A DNA stretch of 6,961 nucleotides from the NCBI GenBank assembly GCA_023437255.1, contig JAEZGR010000130.1, forward strand, positions 1 through 6,961. Reading direction: 5' to 3'. A model generated the notes under the pieces. That model was given only the letters and a program-made list of their open reading frames with translations. It did not search any database and was not told the DNA's origin. Of this stretch, positions 1 through 6,407 are shown piece by piece. Positions within the stretch are counted from its first letter, which is position 1. The number at the start of each line of letters is the position of its first letter. Source of the DNA: Pseudomonadota bacterium (lineage in GTDB: Bacteria; Pseudomonadota; Gammaproteobacteria; Burkholderiales; Burkholderiaceae_B). A program made the position numbers and the translations under genes.

Positions 1-801
1 GACGAAGATCAGGTTGTCGAGCTTCTCGCGCGCCGCCAGGCTGATGGCGCCCAGGGACTCGGGCTCGTCCATTTCGCCGTCGCCGCAGAACACCCAGACC
101 TTGCGTTTGCTGGTGTCGGCAATGCCACGGGCGTGCAGGTATTTGAGGAAGCGGGCCTGATAGATGGCCATGAGCGGGCCAAGACCCATCGACACCGTGG
201 GGAACTGCCAGAACTCCGGCATGAGCTTCGGGTGCGGGTAGGAAGGCAGACCCTTGCCGTCGACTTGCTGGCGGAATTTGTGGAGCTGTTGTTCGGTGAT
301 TCGCCCTTCAAGGTAGGCGCGACCGTAAATACCCGGTGAGGAGTGACCCTGAAAGTACACCAGGTCACCGCCGTGGTCTTCGGTTTCGGCGTGCCAGAAA
401 TGGTTCTGGCCACAGCCGATCATGGTGGCCAGCGAGGCGAACGACGCGATGTGGCCGCCCAGATCGCCGCCGTCGGCAGGATGCTTGCTGTTGGCCTTGA
501 CGACCATGGCCATGGCGTTCCAGCGCACATACGAGCGAATGCGCTCTTCGAGCACCAGATTGCCCGGATGCGGCGGTTCCAGGCCCGGCGGAATCGTGTT
601 TACATAAGCGGTGTTCGCCGAGAAGGGAATATAGGCGCCGGAGCGGCGCGCCAGATCGATGAGCCGTTCAAGAAGAAAGTGGGCACGTTCCGGGCCTTCG
701 CGGTCAAGCACCGCTTCAAGCGCTTCGAGCCATTCTTGTTCTTCTAGGCGGGCATCGTCGGCCTCGGGGACCGAAGACTGGGCGTGTGCAAGAGAGGACA
801 T
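1..801 (-). CDS. aceE: Pyruvate dehydrogenase E1 component, homodimeric type (5' part, truncated by window edge)
   Basis: ThDP-dependent E1 subunit of the cytoplasmic pyruvate dehydrogenase complex; it decarboxylates pyruvate and passes the acetyl group to the lipoyl arm of E2. The reverse strand reads MSSLAHAQSSVPEADD and stays open for 267 codons to the window edge; the family is close to 890 residues, so about 30% is present. Visible family blocks are DLGGHIASFAS, the YFQGHSSPGIYGR segment (H153, matching active-site H142 of E. coli AceE) and the ThDP/Mg signature GDGEMDEPES starting at residue 240. The start is set by AGGAG at 808-812 (minus strand), 6 nt before the ATG. The protein runs about 11 residues longer at the N-terminus than the E. 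coli protein. It is transcribed divergently from the two-component operon, with 271 bp between the start codons. The E2 and E3 genes would be expected to the left, outside the window. Identification is firm. Confidence 0.97.
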   Translation of the reverse strand, partial: MSSLAHAQSSVPEADDARLEEQEWLEALEAVLDREGPERAHFLLERLIDLARRSGAYIPFSANTAYVNTIPPGLEPPHPGNLVLEERIRSYVRWNAMAMVVKANSKHPADGGDLGGHIASFASLATMIGCGQNHFWHAETEDHGGDLVYFQGHSSPGIYGRAYLEGRITEQQLHKFRQQVDGKGLPSYPHPKLMPEFWQFPTVSMGLGPLMAIYQARFLKYLHARGIADTSKRKVWVFCGDGEMDEPESLGAISLAAREKLDNLIFV

Positions 802-825
802 GCGAATCTCCTAATCTATTTTCGG

Positions 826-886
826 TGTCCGGAAGGCTTACGGACAATGCGTTCCTGCCACGACGGGGCCTGATGACCCGGTGGCA
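826..886 (-). promoter_or_regulatory. Structured 5' leader of aceE: two consecutive hairpins before the RBS
   Basis: Seen directly: hairpin 1 pairs TGCCAC (856-861) with GTGGCA (881-886) and CGGG (864-867) with CCCG (877-880), giving 10 bp with a 2-nt bulge and a 9-nt loop. Hairpin 2 pairs TGTCCG (826-831) with CGGACA (841-846), giving 6 bp around a 9-nt loop. In the aceE transcript they lie in the order 1 then 2, and hairpin 2 ends 13 nt before the AGGAG. Neither is followed by a U-run, so they are not intrinsic terminators. I do not recognise a known riboswitch class. Control of translation or mRNA stability is inference; hairpin 2 could equally be a DNA operator (TGTCCG-N9-CGGACA). Confidence 0.45.
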
Positions 887-928
887 CCACGGCTCATTCT
901 AGGGAGAAGGTGATGAGCGGGCAAGCAA

Positions 929-967
929 TATTTCATTTTATGGTTTTAGACTTCATGATGTGAAATA
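929..967. repeat. Inverted repeat straddling the aceE promoter, candidate operator
   Basis: TATTTCA (929-935) and TGAAATA (961-967) are perfect 7-bp inverted arms with centres 32 bp apart, about three helical turns. The left arm touches the predicted -10 element and start site of aceE and the right arm overlaps its -35, so a dimeric regulator bound to both arms would cover the promoter. The arms are AT-rich in an AT-rich patch, so chance pairing is possible. Which protein would bind is unknown. Confidence 0.3.
935..964 (-). promoter_or_regulatory. Probable sigma70 promoter for aceE
   Basis: On the minus strand TTCACA (complement of 959-964, 5 of 6 to TTGACA) is followed after 18 nt by TAAAAT (complement of 935-940, 5 of 6 to TATAAT). 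It sits in the only clearly AT-rich patch of the intergenic region. The predicted start of transcription, near 928, gives a leader of about 127 nt before the aceE ATG. This is a sequence match only. Confidence 0.55.
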
Positions 968-970
968 ACA

Positions 971-992
971 CCCATCAGTTCTGACAGGTGGG
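971..992. repeat. Small imperfect palindrome upstream of the kinase gene
   Basis: TCAG-TT-CTGA (975-984) is a 10-bp palindrome with a 2-bp centre, flanked by CCCA (971-974) and TGGG (989-992), which are also complementary but offset by a 4-nt insertion. It lies between the aceE promoter and the start of the two-component operon, where an autoregulatory operator would be expected. Short elements like this occur by chance; low confidence. Confidence 0.2.
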
Positions 993-1009
993 CGCCAGCA
1001 AAACCGGAA

Positions 1010-1040
1010 TTGGCCCCTGTTTGCCTGCTGCGACTACAAT
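1010..1040 (+). promoter_or_regulatory. Weak promoter candidate for the kinase-regulator-folD-prlC-SCO operon
   Basis: TACAAT (1035-1040, 5 of 6 to the -10 consensus) is preceded after 19 nt by TTGGCC (1010-1015, 4 of 6 to the -35). If used, transcription would begin near 1047, leaving about 26 nt before the ATG at 1073 and excluding the upstream TTG at 1010 as a start codon. An alternative is CTGACA (981-986) with a poor -10 at 1005-1010. Neither is strong; activator dependence is possible. Confidence 0.3.
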
Positions 1041-1072
1041 TGCTGACGCGCCCGATTTCGGCATTTGTATCC

Positions 1073-2830
1073 ATGGCCAGCCACTCAAAGAAATCCCTGA
1101 TTCCCACTACGTTCTATGACCAGGCCCGTCATTCGCGCCGGGGGTTCTACTGGTTGACGCCGGTTATCGTGCTGATTCTTTACCTGTGCGTCATGGGGGC
1201 GTTCATCTGGCTGCAGCGCCTGCATCACGACAGCGTGATGTTTGTGACGATCGACCAGGAAACCCGTCAGCAGCGCCTGATGATGATCATCGTGGCGCTG
1301 TCATTCGTCATTGTGCTGAGTTTGCTTGCACTCTGGCGTTATACGCGCTTTCGCACGCGTGCAGAAGCCGCCCTCATCGCCGAAACGGGTTTTCGCCGGG
1401 CCATGGAAAACTCGATGTCCACGGGCATGCGCGTCTTCGACATGCAGGGGCGCATCGCTTATGTGAACCCCGCCTTCTGTCGAATGATCGGCTGGAATGA
1501 AGCCGATCTGATCGGCCGCACGGCGCCCTTCCCTTACTGGATACCCGGGCGCCATGCCCAACATCGCGAAACGCTTGATCTGCTGCTGTCGGGTCGCACA
1601 CCCAGTAGCGGGCTCGAGGTCGAGGCGCAGCGGCGCGACGGCTCGCGCTTTACCGCACGCATGTATGTCTCGCCCCTGCGAGACCCCAACGGCGAACAGA
1701 TCGGCTGGATGACCTCCATGACCGACATCACGGAGCCCAAGCGCATTCGCGAGGCCCTGACTGCGGCGCACGAACGCTTCATGACGGTGCTCGAAGGCCT
1801 CGACGACGCGATCTCCGTGGTTGCCGACACCACTGAAGGGCTCGAGCTGCTGTTTGCCAATCGCACCTACCGCCGCTTTTTCGGCGCGCAGTCGAACGGT
1901 CACGCCGAACTGCTGGGCGGTCGCCTGGGCCGCTTCACCGACGAAACAGTCGAAATCTATTCCGAATCCGCTCAGCGCTGGTTCGAGGTGCATCACCGGA
2001 TCCTCGCCTGGACCGACGGCCGCCGCGTGCGCCTGCAGGTCGCCCGCGACATCACAGAGCGGCGCCGCCACGAAGAAGCCTCGCAGATCCAGCAGGAAAA
2101 GATTCAGCTCACCAGCCGCCTGACCACCATGGGCGAAATGGCCTCATCGCTGGCGCACGAACTGAACCAGCCGCTGACCGCCATTGCCAACTACAACATG
2201 GCGGCGGTCGCGATGCTCAAGGCCGGCATCGCCGACCAGGACCGCCTGCTCGAGGCGCTCGAAAAATCGGCGAGCCAGGCTGAGCGCGCCGGCAAGATCA
2301 TCAGCCGCATCCGCGAATTCGTTAAGCGCAGCGAACCGCGTCGCCAGCGGGTCAAGGTCACACAGATTCTCGATAACGCCGTCGCCTTCGCCGAAATCGA
2401 CGCCCGCAAACGCCAGATCGATATCGAGCAGCAACTGCCCGACCCGCTGCCCGACGTGCTTGCCGACCCGATTCTCATCGAGCAGGTATTATTGAATCTG
2501 CTGAAGAACGGCGTGGAAGCCATGGAAAAGAGCAGCTACCACGTCCTTCACGTGAACGTGACGCCGCAAGGCAACATGCTCGAGATCGCCGTCATCGACC
2601 GGGGCCACGGCCTGCGCGACCCCGAGCGGCTGTTCGAACCGTTCTACAGCACCAAGTCCGAAGGTCTGGGCATGGGGCTGAACATCTGTCGCACTATCAT
2701 TGAGTCTCACCACGGACGCCTGTGGGCCGACCAGAATCCGGAAGGTGGCACCATCTTCCGCTTTACTCTGCCCTGCGCACCGCAGGGCGCCCCGGCAATA
2801 CAAGAAGACATCCAGGAGCAGAACGCATGA
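1073..2830 (+). CDS. Membrane-bound PAS-PAS sensor histidine kinase (FixL/HPK4-like)
   Basis: Inner-membrane sensor kinase of 585 residues that autophosphorylates on histidine and should phosphorylate the regulator encoded next. In order: two transmembrane helices (about 27-47 and 69-88) joined by a periplasmic loop of only about 20 residues; PAS 1 (about 105-222, ending MTDITEPKR); PAS 2 (about 232-330, ending DITERRR); a DHp helix with the H-box SSLAHELNQPLTAI (H362); and a HATPase domain with N479 (N-box), DRGHG at 509-513 (G1), EPFYSTK at 522-528 (F-box) and GLGMGLN from 531 (G2). The box spellings fit the FixL/DctB/TtrS group. I chose ATG 1073, which gives MASHSKKS. An in-frame TTG at 1010 would add 21 residues but has no suitably placed Shine-Dalgarno and lies within the promoter candidate. 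ATG 1073 also lacks a clear Shine-Dalgarno. The stop overlaps the regulator start by 4 bp. The sensed signal is not evident: there is no periplasmic ligand domain and no recognisable haem-PAS signature. Confidence 0.92.
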   Translation: MASHSKKSLIPTTFYDQARHSRRGFYWLTPVIVLILYLCVMGAFIWLQRLHHDSVMFVTIDQETRQQRLMMIIVALSFVIVLSLLALWRYTRFRTRAEAALIAETGFRRAMENSMSTGMRVFDMQGRIAYVNPAFCRMIGWNEADLIGRTAPFPYWIPGRHAQHRETLDLLLSGRTPSSGLEVEAQRRDGSRFTARMYVSPLRDPNGEQIGWMTSMTDITEPKRIREALTAAHERFMTVLEGLDDAISVVADTTEGLELLFANRTYRRFFGAQSNGHAELLGGRLGRFTDETVEIYSESAQRWFEVHHRILAWTDGRRVRLQVARDITERRRHEEASQIQQEKIQLTSRLTTMGEMASSLAHELNQPLTAIANYNMAAVAMLKAGIADQDRLLEALEKSASQAERAGKIISRIREFVKRSEPRRQRVKVTQILDNAVAFAEIDARKRQIDIEQQLPDPLPDVLADPILIEQVLLNLLKNGVEAMEKSSYHVLHVNVTPQGNMLEIAVIDRGHGLRDPERLFEPFYSTKSEGLGMGLNICRTIIESHHGRLWADQNPEGGTIFRFTLPCAPQGAPAIQEDIQEQNA

Positions 2831-3453
2831 CCAACACCCAAGCAACGAGCACGATTTACATTGTCGATGATGACGAAGCAGTACGTGACTCACTGCGCTG
2901 GCTGCTCGAGGCAAACGGCTACCGCGTCAAGAGTTTCAGTGGTGCCGAGGAATTCCTCCAGTCGTATGACCCTGATCAAGTCGGCGTGCTCATCGCCGAC
3001 GTGCGCATGCCCGGCATGAGCGGCCTCGAGCTGCAAGAAGCGCTGATTGCGCGCCAGGCACCCATTCCCATCGTGTTCATCACGGGTCACGGCGATGTCC
3101 CCATGGCCGTCTCCACCATGAAGAAAGGCGCCGTCGATTTCCTCGAAAAGCCATTCAATGAAAGCGATCTGCGTGAGATCGTGGCCCGCATGCTCGACGA
3201 CGCGGCCGAACGCGTGAACCAGGCCCGCGCGCGACGCGACCAGCAGGCCGTGCTCAGCCGCCTGACTGCCCGCGAACAACAGGTGCTCGAACGCATCGTG
3301 GCCGGCCGCCTGAACAAACAGATCGCCGGCGACCTGAATATCAGTATCAAAACCGTAGAAGCCCACCGGGCCAATATCATGGAAAAACTTGAAGTCACCA
3401 CCGTGGCCGATCTCATGAAGATCGCGCTGACCAATGCCGAGGGTTCGGCATGA
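2827..3453 (+). CDS. Two-component response regulator, FixJ/TtrR-like (receiver plus LuxR HTH)
   Basis: Cytoplasmic DNA-binding response regulator of 208 residues, the typical FixJ-family length. The receiver domain (about 8-122) has the acidic pocket D14-D15-D16, phospho-acceptor D58 ([11 protein letters not shown]), T86 (FITGHGD) and K108 (FLEKPF), so all phosphorylation residues are intact. After a charged linker (about 123-140) comes a LuxR/GerE helix-turn-helix (about 141-202: [20 protein letters not shown], then recognition helix [14 protein letters not shown]). The ATG at 2827 has AGGAG at 2814-2818, 8 nt upstream, and overlaps the kinase stop as ATGA, so the two should be made in step. 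A longer reading from 2722 lacks support. Phosphorylation by the adjacent kinase is inferred from the arrangement. Likely targets are the shared intergenic region with aceE and its own operon, but no binding site can be assigned with confidence. Confidence 0.95.
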   Translation: MTNTQATSTIYIVDDDEAVRDSLRWLLEANGYRVKSFSGAEEFLQSYDPDQVGVLIADVRMPGMSGLELQEALIARQAPIPIVFITGHGDVPMAVSTMKKGAVDFLEKPFNESDLREIVARMLDDAAERVNQARARRDQQAVLSRLTAREQQVLERIVAGRLNKQIAGDLNISIKTVEAHRANIMEKLEVTTVADLMKIALTNAEGSA

Positions 3454-4325
3454 GCGCTCGCATTATCGATGGCAAGGCGTTGTCCGACACCGTTCGCGCC
3501 GAAGTTGCCGAACGCGTGAAGGCGCTTTCCGCCCGTGGAATTCAGCCCGGCCTGGCGGTCGTGCTGGTAGGCGAAGACCCTGCCTCGCAGGTCTACGTGC
3601 GCAACAAGGCCGCCGCCTGCGAAAAGGCCGGGCTGTATTCGCGCGTGATCCGCATGGGCGAAGACACCACCGAGGCCGAATTGCTCGATATGGTGCGGCA
3701 GCTCAACGAGGATTCCGCCATCCATGGAATCCTGGTCCAGTTGCCGCTGCCGGGTCACATGAACGCAGCAAAGGTCATCGAGACAATCGCCGCCGAGAAA
3801 GACGTCGACGGCTTTCACATCAGCAACGCCGGTCTGCTCATGACGGGCAAGCCGCTGTTCAGGCCCTGCACGCCCTATGGGGTGATGCGCATGCTCGAAT
3901 CCGAGCAGGTGCCGCTGCGCGGAGCCGAGGCCGTCATCGTCGGAGCCAGCAATATTGTGGGCAAGCCCATGGCCATGCTGCTGCTGGCTGCAGGGGCCAC
4001 CGTCACGCTGTGCAACTCCAAGACCCGCGATCTGGGGGCACAGACGCGCCGTGCCGACGTCCTGATCGTGGCCACGGGCCGCCCCGGCATCGTCACCGGC
4101 GACATGATCAAGCCGGGCGCAGTGGTCATCGACGTCGGTATCAATCGCCTGCCCGACGGGCGCCTTGTGGGCGACGTGGATTTCGAGAGCGCACGCAACG
4201 TGGCAGGTGCCATCACCCCCGTGCCGGGCGGTGTGGGTCCCATGACCATCGCCATGCTCCTGGTCAACACGCTCGAAGCTGCCGAACGCAGCGCGGCAGG
4301 CCTTGCGCTGCAAACCCAAAGTTGA
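3450..4325 (+). CDS. folD: Bifunctional methylenetetrahydrofolate dehydrogenase / methenyltetrahydrofolate cyclohydrolase
   Basis: Cytoplasmic enzyme that oxidises 5,10-methylene-THF to 5,10-methenyl-THF with NADP+ and hydrolyses that to 10-formyl-THF, feeding purine synthesis and initiator-tRNA formylation. The 291 residues match family length. Active-site residues are present: Y49 and K53 in YVRNK, Q97 in [10 protein letters not shown]120 in KDVDGFH, and the C-terminal signature [10 protein letters not shown] (257-266). The dinucleotide-binding loop reads [10 protein letters not shown] (165-174), where many family members have GRS; the Arg-to-Ala change falls at a position linked to binding the NADP 2'-phosphate in eukaryotic homologues. 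The start ATG overlaps the regulator stop as ATGA and has GAGGG at 3439-3443, 6 nt upstream. Being in an operon with a two-component system suggests shared transcription rather than a direct functional link. Confidence 0.97.
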   Translation: MSARIIDGKALSDTVRAEVAERVKALSARGIQPGLAVVLVGEDPASQVYVRNKAAACEKAGLYSRVIRMGEDTTEAELLDMVRQLNEDSAIHGILVQLPLPGHMNAAKVIETIAAEKDVDGFHISNAGLLMTGKPLFRPCTPYGVMRMLESEQVPLRGAEAVIVGASNIVGKPMAMLLLAAGATVTLCNSKTRDLGAQTRRADVLIVATGRPGIVTGDMIKPGAVVIDVGINRLPDGRLVGDVDFESARNVAGAITPVPGGVGPMTIAMLLVNTLEAAERSAAGLALQTQS

Positions 4326-4337
4326 ACTGCATCATCA

Positions 4338-6407
4338 ATGTCACAGAATCCCCTGCTGGTCCCCGTCTCCTCCCTGCTTGACTACGCCTCGATCCGGCCG
4401 GAACACATCGAGTCCGCCGTTCCCGCGCTCATCGAAGAAGCACGGGCCGCCGTCGAGCGCGCTGCCGACCCGAGTCTGCCCCCGACCTGGAACGCGATTC
4501 TCGAACCCCTGGAAGACAGCAGCGAGCGGCTGTGGCGGGCGTGGTCGGTGGCCGGACACCTGAACGGCGTGGTCAACACACCGGAGATCCGCAAGGCCTA
4601 TAACGCCTGCCTGCCTGCCATCACCGCCTATTCCACCTGGGTGGGCCTGCACCGAGGTCTTTACGCCCAGTATCTGCGCCTCAAGGCACCCGACGCCTTC
4701 GAGCAGCTGACGCCGGCGCGCAAGCGCATTGTCGATCTGGCACTGCGGGATTTCCGACTGAGCGGCGTGGAACTCGAAGGCGAGGCACGTGATCGCTACA
4801 CCGTCATCTCCGACGAGCTCGCACAGGCCTCGCAGAAGTTTTCCGAGAACGCCCTCGACGCCGTCGACGAATGGAAGCTTCCGGTCACCGACCGCGCCCT
4901 GCTCGACGGCATTCCCGACGACGTGCTCGAGGCCGCGAAGGCGGCCGCCGAGGAGACCGGGCAAGACGGCTGGGTGCTGACCTTGAAGATGCCCTGCTAC
5001 CTGCCGGTTCTGCAACATGCCCGCGACCGGTCTGTGCGCGAACAGATGTATCGCGGTTATGCCACCATTGCCTCCGACCAGGGCGACACGCGCTACGACA
5101 ACTCGGGCCTCATCGAAAGCCTGCTTGCACTGCGCGCCGAGGAAGCGGCGCTGCTGGGCTTCGGCAGCTTCGCCGACATGCGTCTCGAAACCCGCATGGC
5201 CGACACCCCGGCCCAGGTGCTCGAATTCCTGCGTGAACTGGCGGGCCGTGCCCGCCCCTTCGGGCAACGTGACCTCGCGGAGCTGCGCGAGTTCGCCGCA
5301 GGAGAGCTCGACATCACCGATCTGCAGCCCTGGGACATCCCTTTCGTTTCGGAGCGCCTGCGCGAAGCCCGCTACGCGTATTCCGAAGAAGAAGTGCGCC
5401 AGTACTTCACTGAACCGCGTGTGCTGGAAGGCTTGTTCAGCGTGGTGGGCCGTTTGTTCGGCATTCGCCTGCTGCCCATCGACGCACCGGTCTGGCACCC
5501 CGACGCACGCGCCTACGCCGTGCAGGACGCCTCGGGCGAATCGCTCGGCACGCTTTATCTCGATCTGTACGCCCGACAGGGCAAGCAGAGCGGCGCCTGG
5601 GTCGACAGCGAACGATCGCGTCGGCTCACGCCATCCGGGGTACAGACCCCCGTTGTGTACCTCACCTGCAATTTCTCGCGTCCGACGGCAGACCGGCCCA
5701 GCCTGCTGACCCACGACGACGTCATCACGCTCTTTCACGAAAGTGGCCACGCCCTGCACGCCCTGCTTTCCAAGGTCGATGACCCGGCGTCCTCGCCCTT
5801 TTCCAGTGTGGAATGGGACGCTATCGAGCTTCCCTCCCAGTTCATGGAAAACTTCTGCTGGGAATGGTCGGTCATCCAGTCGCTGACCCAACACGTCGAC
5901 ACGGGCGAACCGCTGCCGCGCAAGCTCTACGACAAGATGCTGGCCGCGCGCAACTTCCAGAGCGGCATGCAGATGCTGCGCCAGATCGAGTTCGGCCTGT
6001 TCGACATGCTCATCCATCGGGGCGCCGCCGGCCTGTCCATCAGCGATGTGCTCGCCACGCTCAATGAGGTCCGCCGCGAAGTGGCGGTAGTGATGCCGCC
6101 GGTCTGGCACCGCTTCCCGCACAACTTCTCGCACCTGTTTGCAGGCGGGTACGGCGCCGGCTATTACAGCTACAAATGGGCTGAGGTGCTGTCGGCCGAT
6201 GCGTATGCCGCCTTCGAGGAAGCCGCGAAGCCGGCCGCCGACGGCACGCGTGACACCCTTGACCCCGAGACGGGCCGACGCTTCCTGGCTGAAATCCTGG
6301 CGGTGGGCGGCACGCGACCGGCTGCCGAATCATTCCGGGCTTTCAGGGGCCGTGAACCCTCGCTTGACGCCCTGCTGCGCCACAGCGGCATGGCCGAAGC
6401 GCCATGA
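4338..6407 (+). CDS. prlC: Oligopeptidase A, M3-family zinc metallopeptidase
   Basis: Cytoplasmic M3 metallopeptidase (OpdA/PrlC, thimet-oligopeptidase relative) that cuts short peptides, including products of ATP-dependent proteases and cleaved signal peptides. At 689 residues it is close to the 680 of E. coli OpdA. The zinc site is HESGH (H467, E468, H471) with the third ligand E497 in IELPSQFMEN, the same spacing as in OpdA. Other family blocks are DLYARQGKQSGAW (from 409) and the substrate-contacting GGYGAGYYSYKW with H599, Y605 and Y612. Most relatives I recall have HEFGH, so serine at 469 is noticeable but compatible with the HExGH pattern. The start follows the folD stop by 12 nt and has no Shine-Dalgarno; MSQNPLLVP matches the usual N-terminus, so I keep it and infer reinitiation or coupling. 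The stop overlaps the next start as ATGA. Confidence 0.96.
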   Translation: MSQNPLLVPVSSLLDYASIRPEHIESAVPALIEEARAAVERAADPSLPPTWNAILEPLEDSSERLWRAWSVAGHLNGVVNTPEIRKAYNACLPAITAYSTWVGLHRGLYAQYLRLKAPDAFEQLTPARKRIVDLALRDFRLSGVELEGEARDRYTVISDELAQASQKFSENALDAVDEWKLPVTDRALLDGIPDDVLEAAKAAAEETGQDGWVLTLKMPCYLPVLQHARDRSVREQMYRGYATIASDQGDTRYDNSGLIESLLALRAEEAALLGFGSFADMRLETRMADTPAQVLEFLRELAGRARPFGQRDLAELREFAAGELDITDLQPWDIPFVSERLREARYAYSEEEVRQYFTEPRVLEGLFSVVGRLFGIRLLPIDAPVWHPDARAYAVQDASGESLGTLYLDLYARQGKQSGAWVDSERSRRLTPSGVQTPVVYLTCNFSRPTADRPSLLTHDDVITLFHESGHALHALLSKVDDPASSPFSSVEWDAIELPSQFMENFCWEWSVIQSLTQHVDTGEPLPRKLYDKMLAARNFQSGMQMLRQIEFGLFDMLIHRGAAGLSISDVLATLNEVRREVAVVMPPVWHRFPHNFSHLFAGGYGAGYYSYKWAEVLSADAYAAFEEAAKPAADGTRDTLDPETGRRFLAEILAVGGTRPAAESFRAFRGREPSLDALLRHSGMAEAP

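Noticed and set aside
343..747. 134-codon plus-strand frame at the left end, with a smaller one at 133-339
   Set aside because: Both are antisense to aceE, which is securely identified on the minus strand.
826..886. Intrinsic terminator in the divergent region
   Set aside because: The hairpins are not followed by a T-run on either strand, and they lie in the leader of aceE rather than at a gene end.
1385..2060. FixL-type haem-binding PAS domain
   Set aside because: The kinase core resembles FixL, but I could not identify the haem-ligating histidine context in either PAS domain, so oxygen sensing is not claimed.
1301..2071. 256-codon minus-strand frame opposite the kinase
   Set aside because: Shadow of the PAS region; no motif or ribosome binding site seen.
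2722..2826. Longer N-terminus for the response regulator
   Set aside because: The extra 35 residues are an out-of-frame reading of the kinase C-terminus; ATG 2827 has an AGGAG and starts directly before the receiver domain.
3087..4319. 410-codon open frame on the minus strand
   Set aside because: Antisense to the regulator and folD, spans two real genes, His/Asp/Gly-rich with no recognisable motif.
4326..4337. Possible transcription break between folD and prlC
   Set aside because: Only 12 nt separate the genes and no hairpin or promoter fits there.
4341..6134. 597-codon open frame on the minus strand
   Set aside because: It lies wholly opposite prlC, whose protein has full M3 motifs; the His/Gly/Val-rich translation is typical of antisense frames in GC-rich genes and shows no domain.
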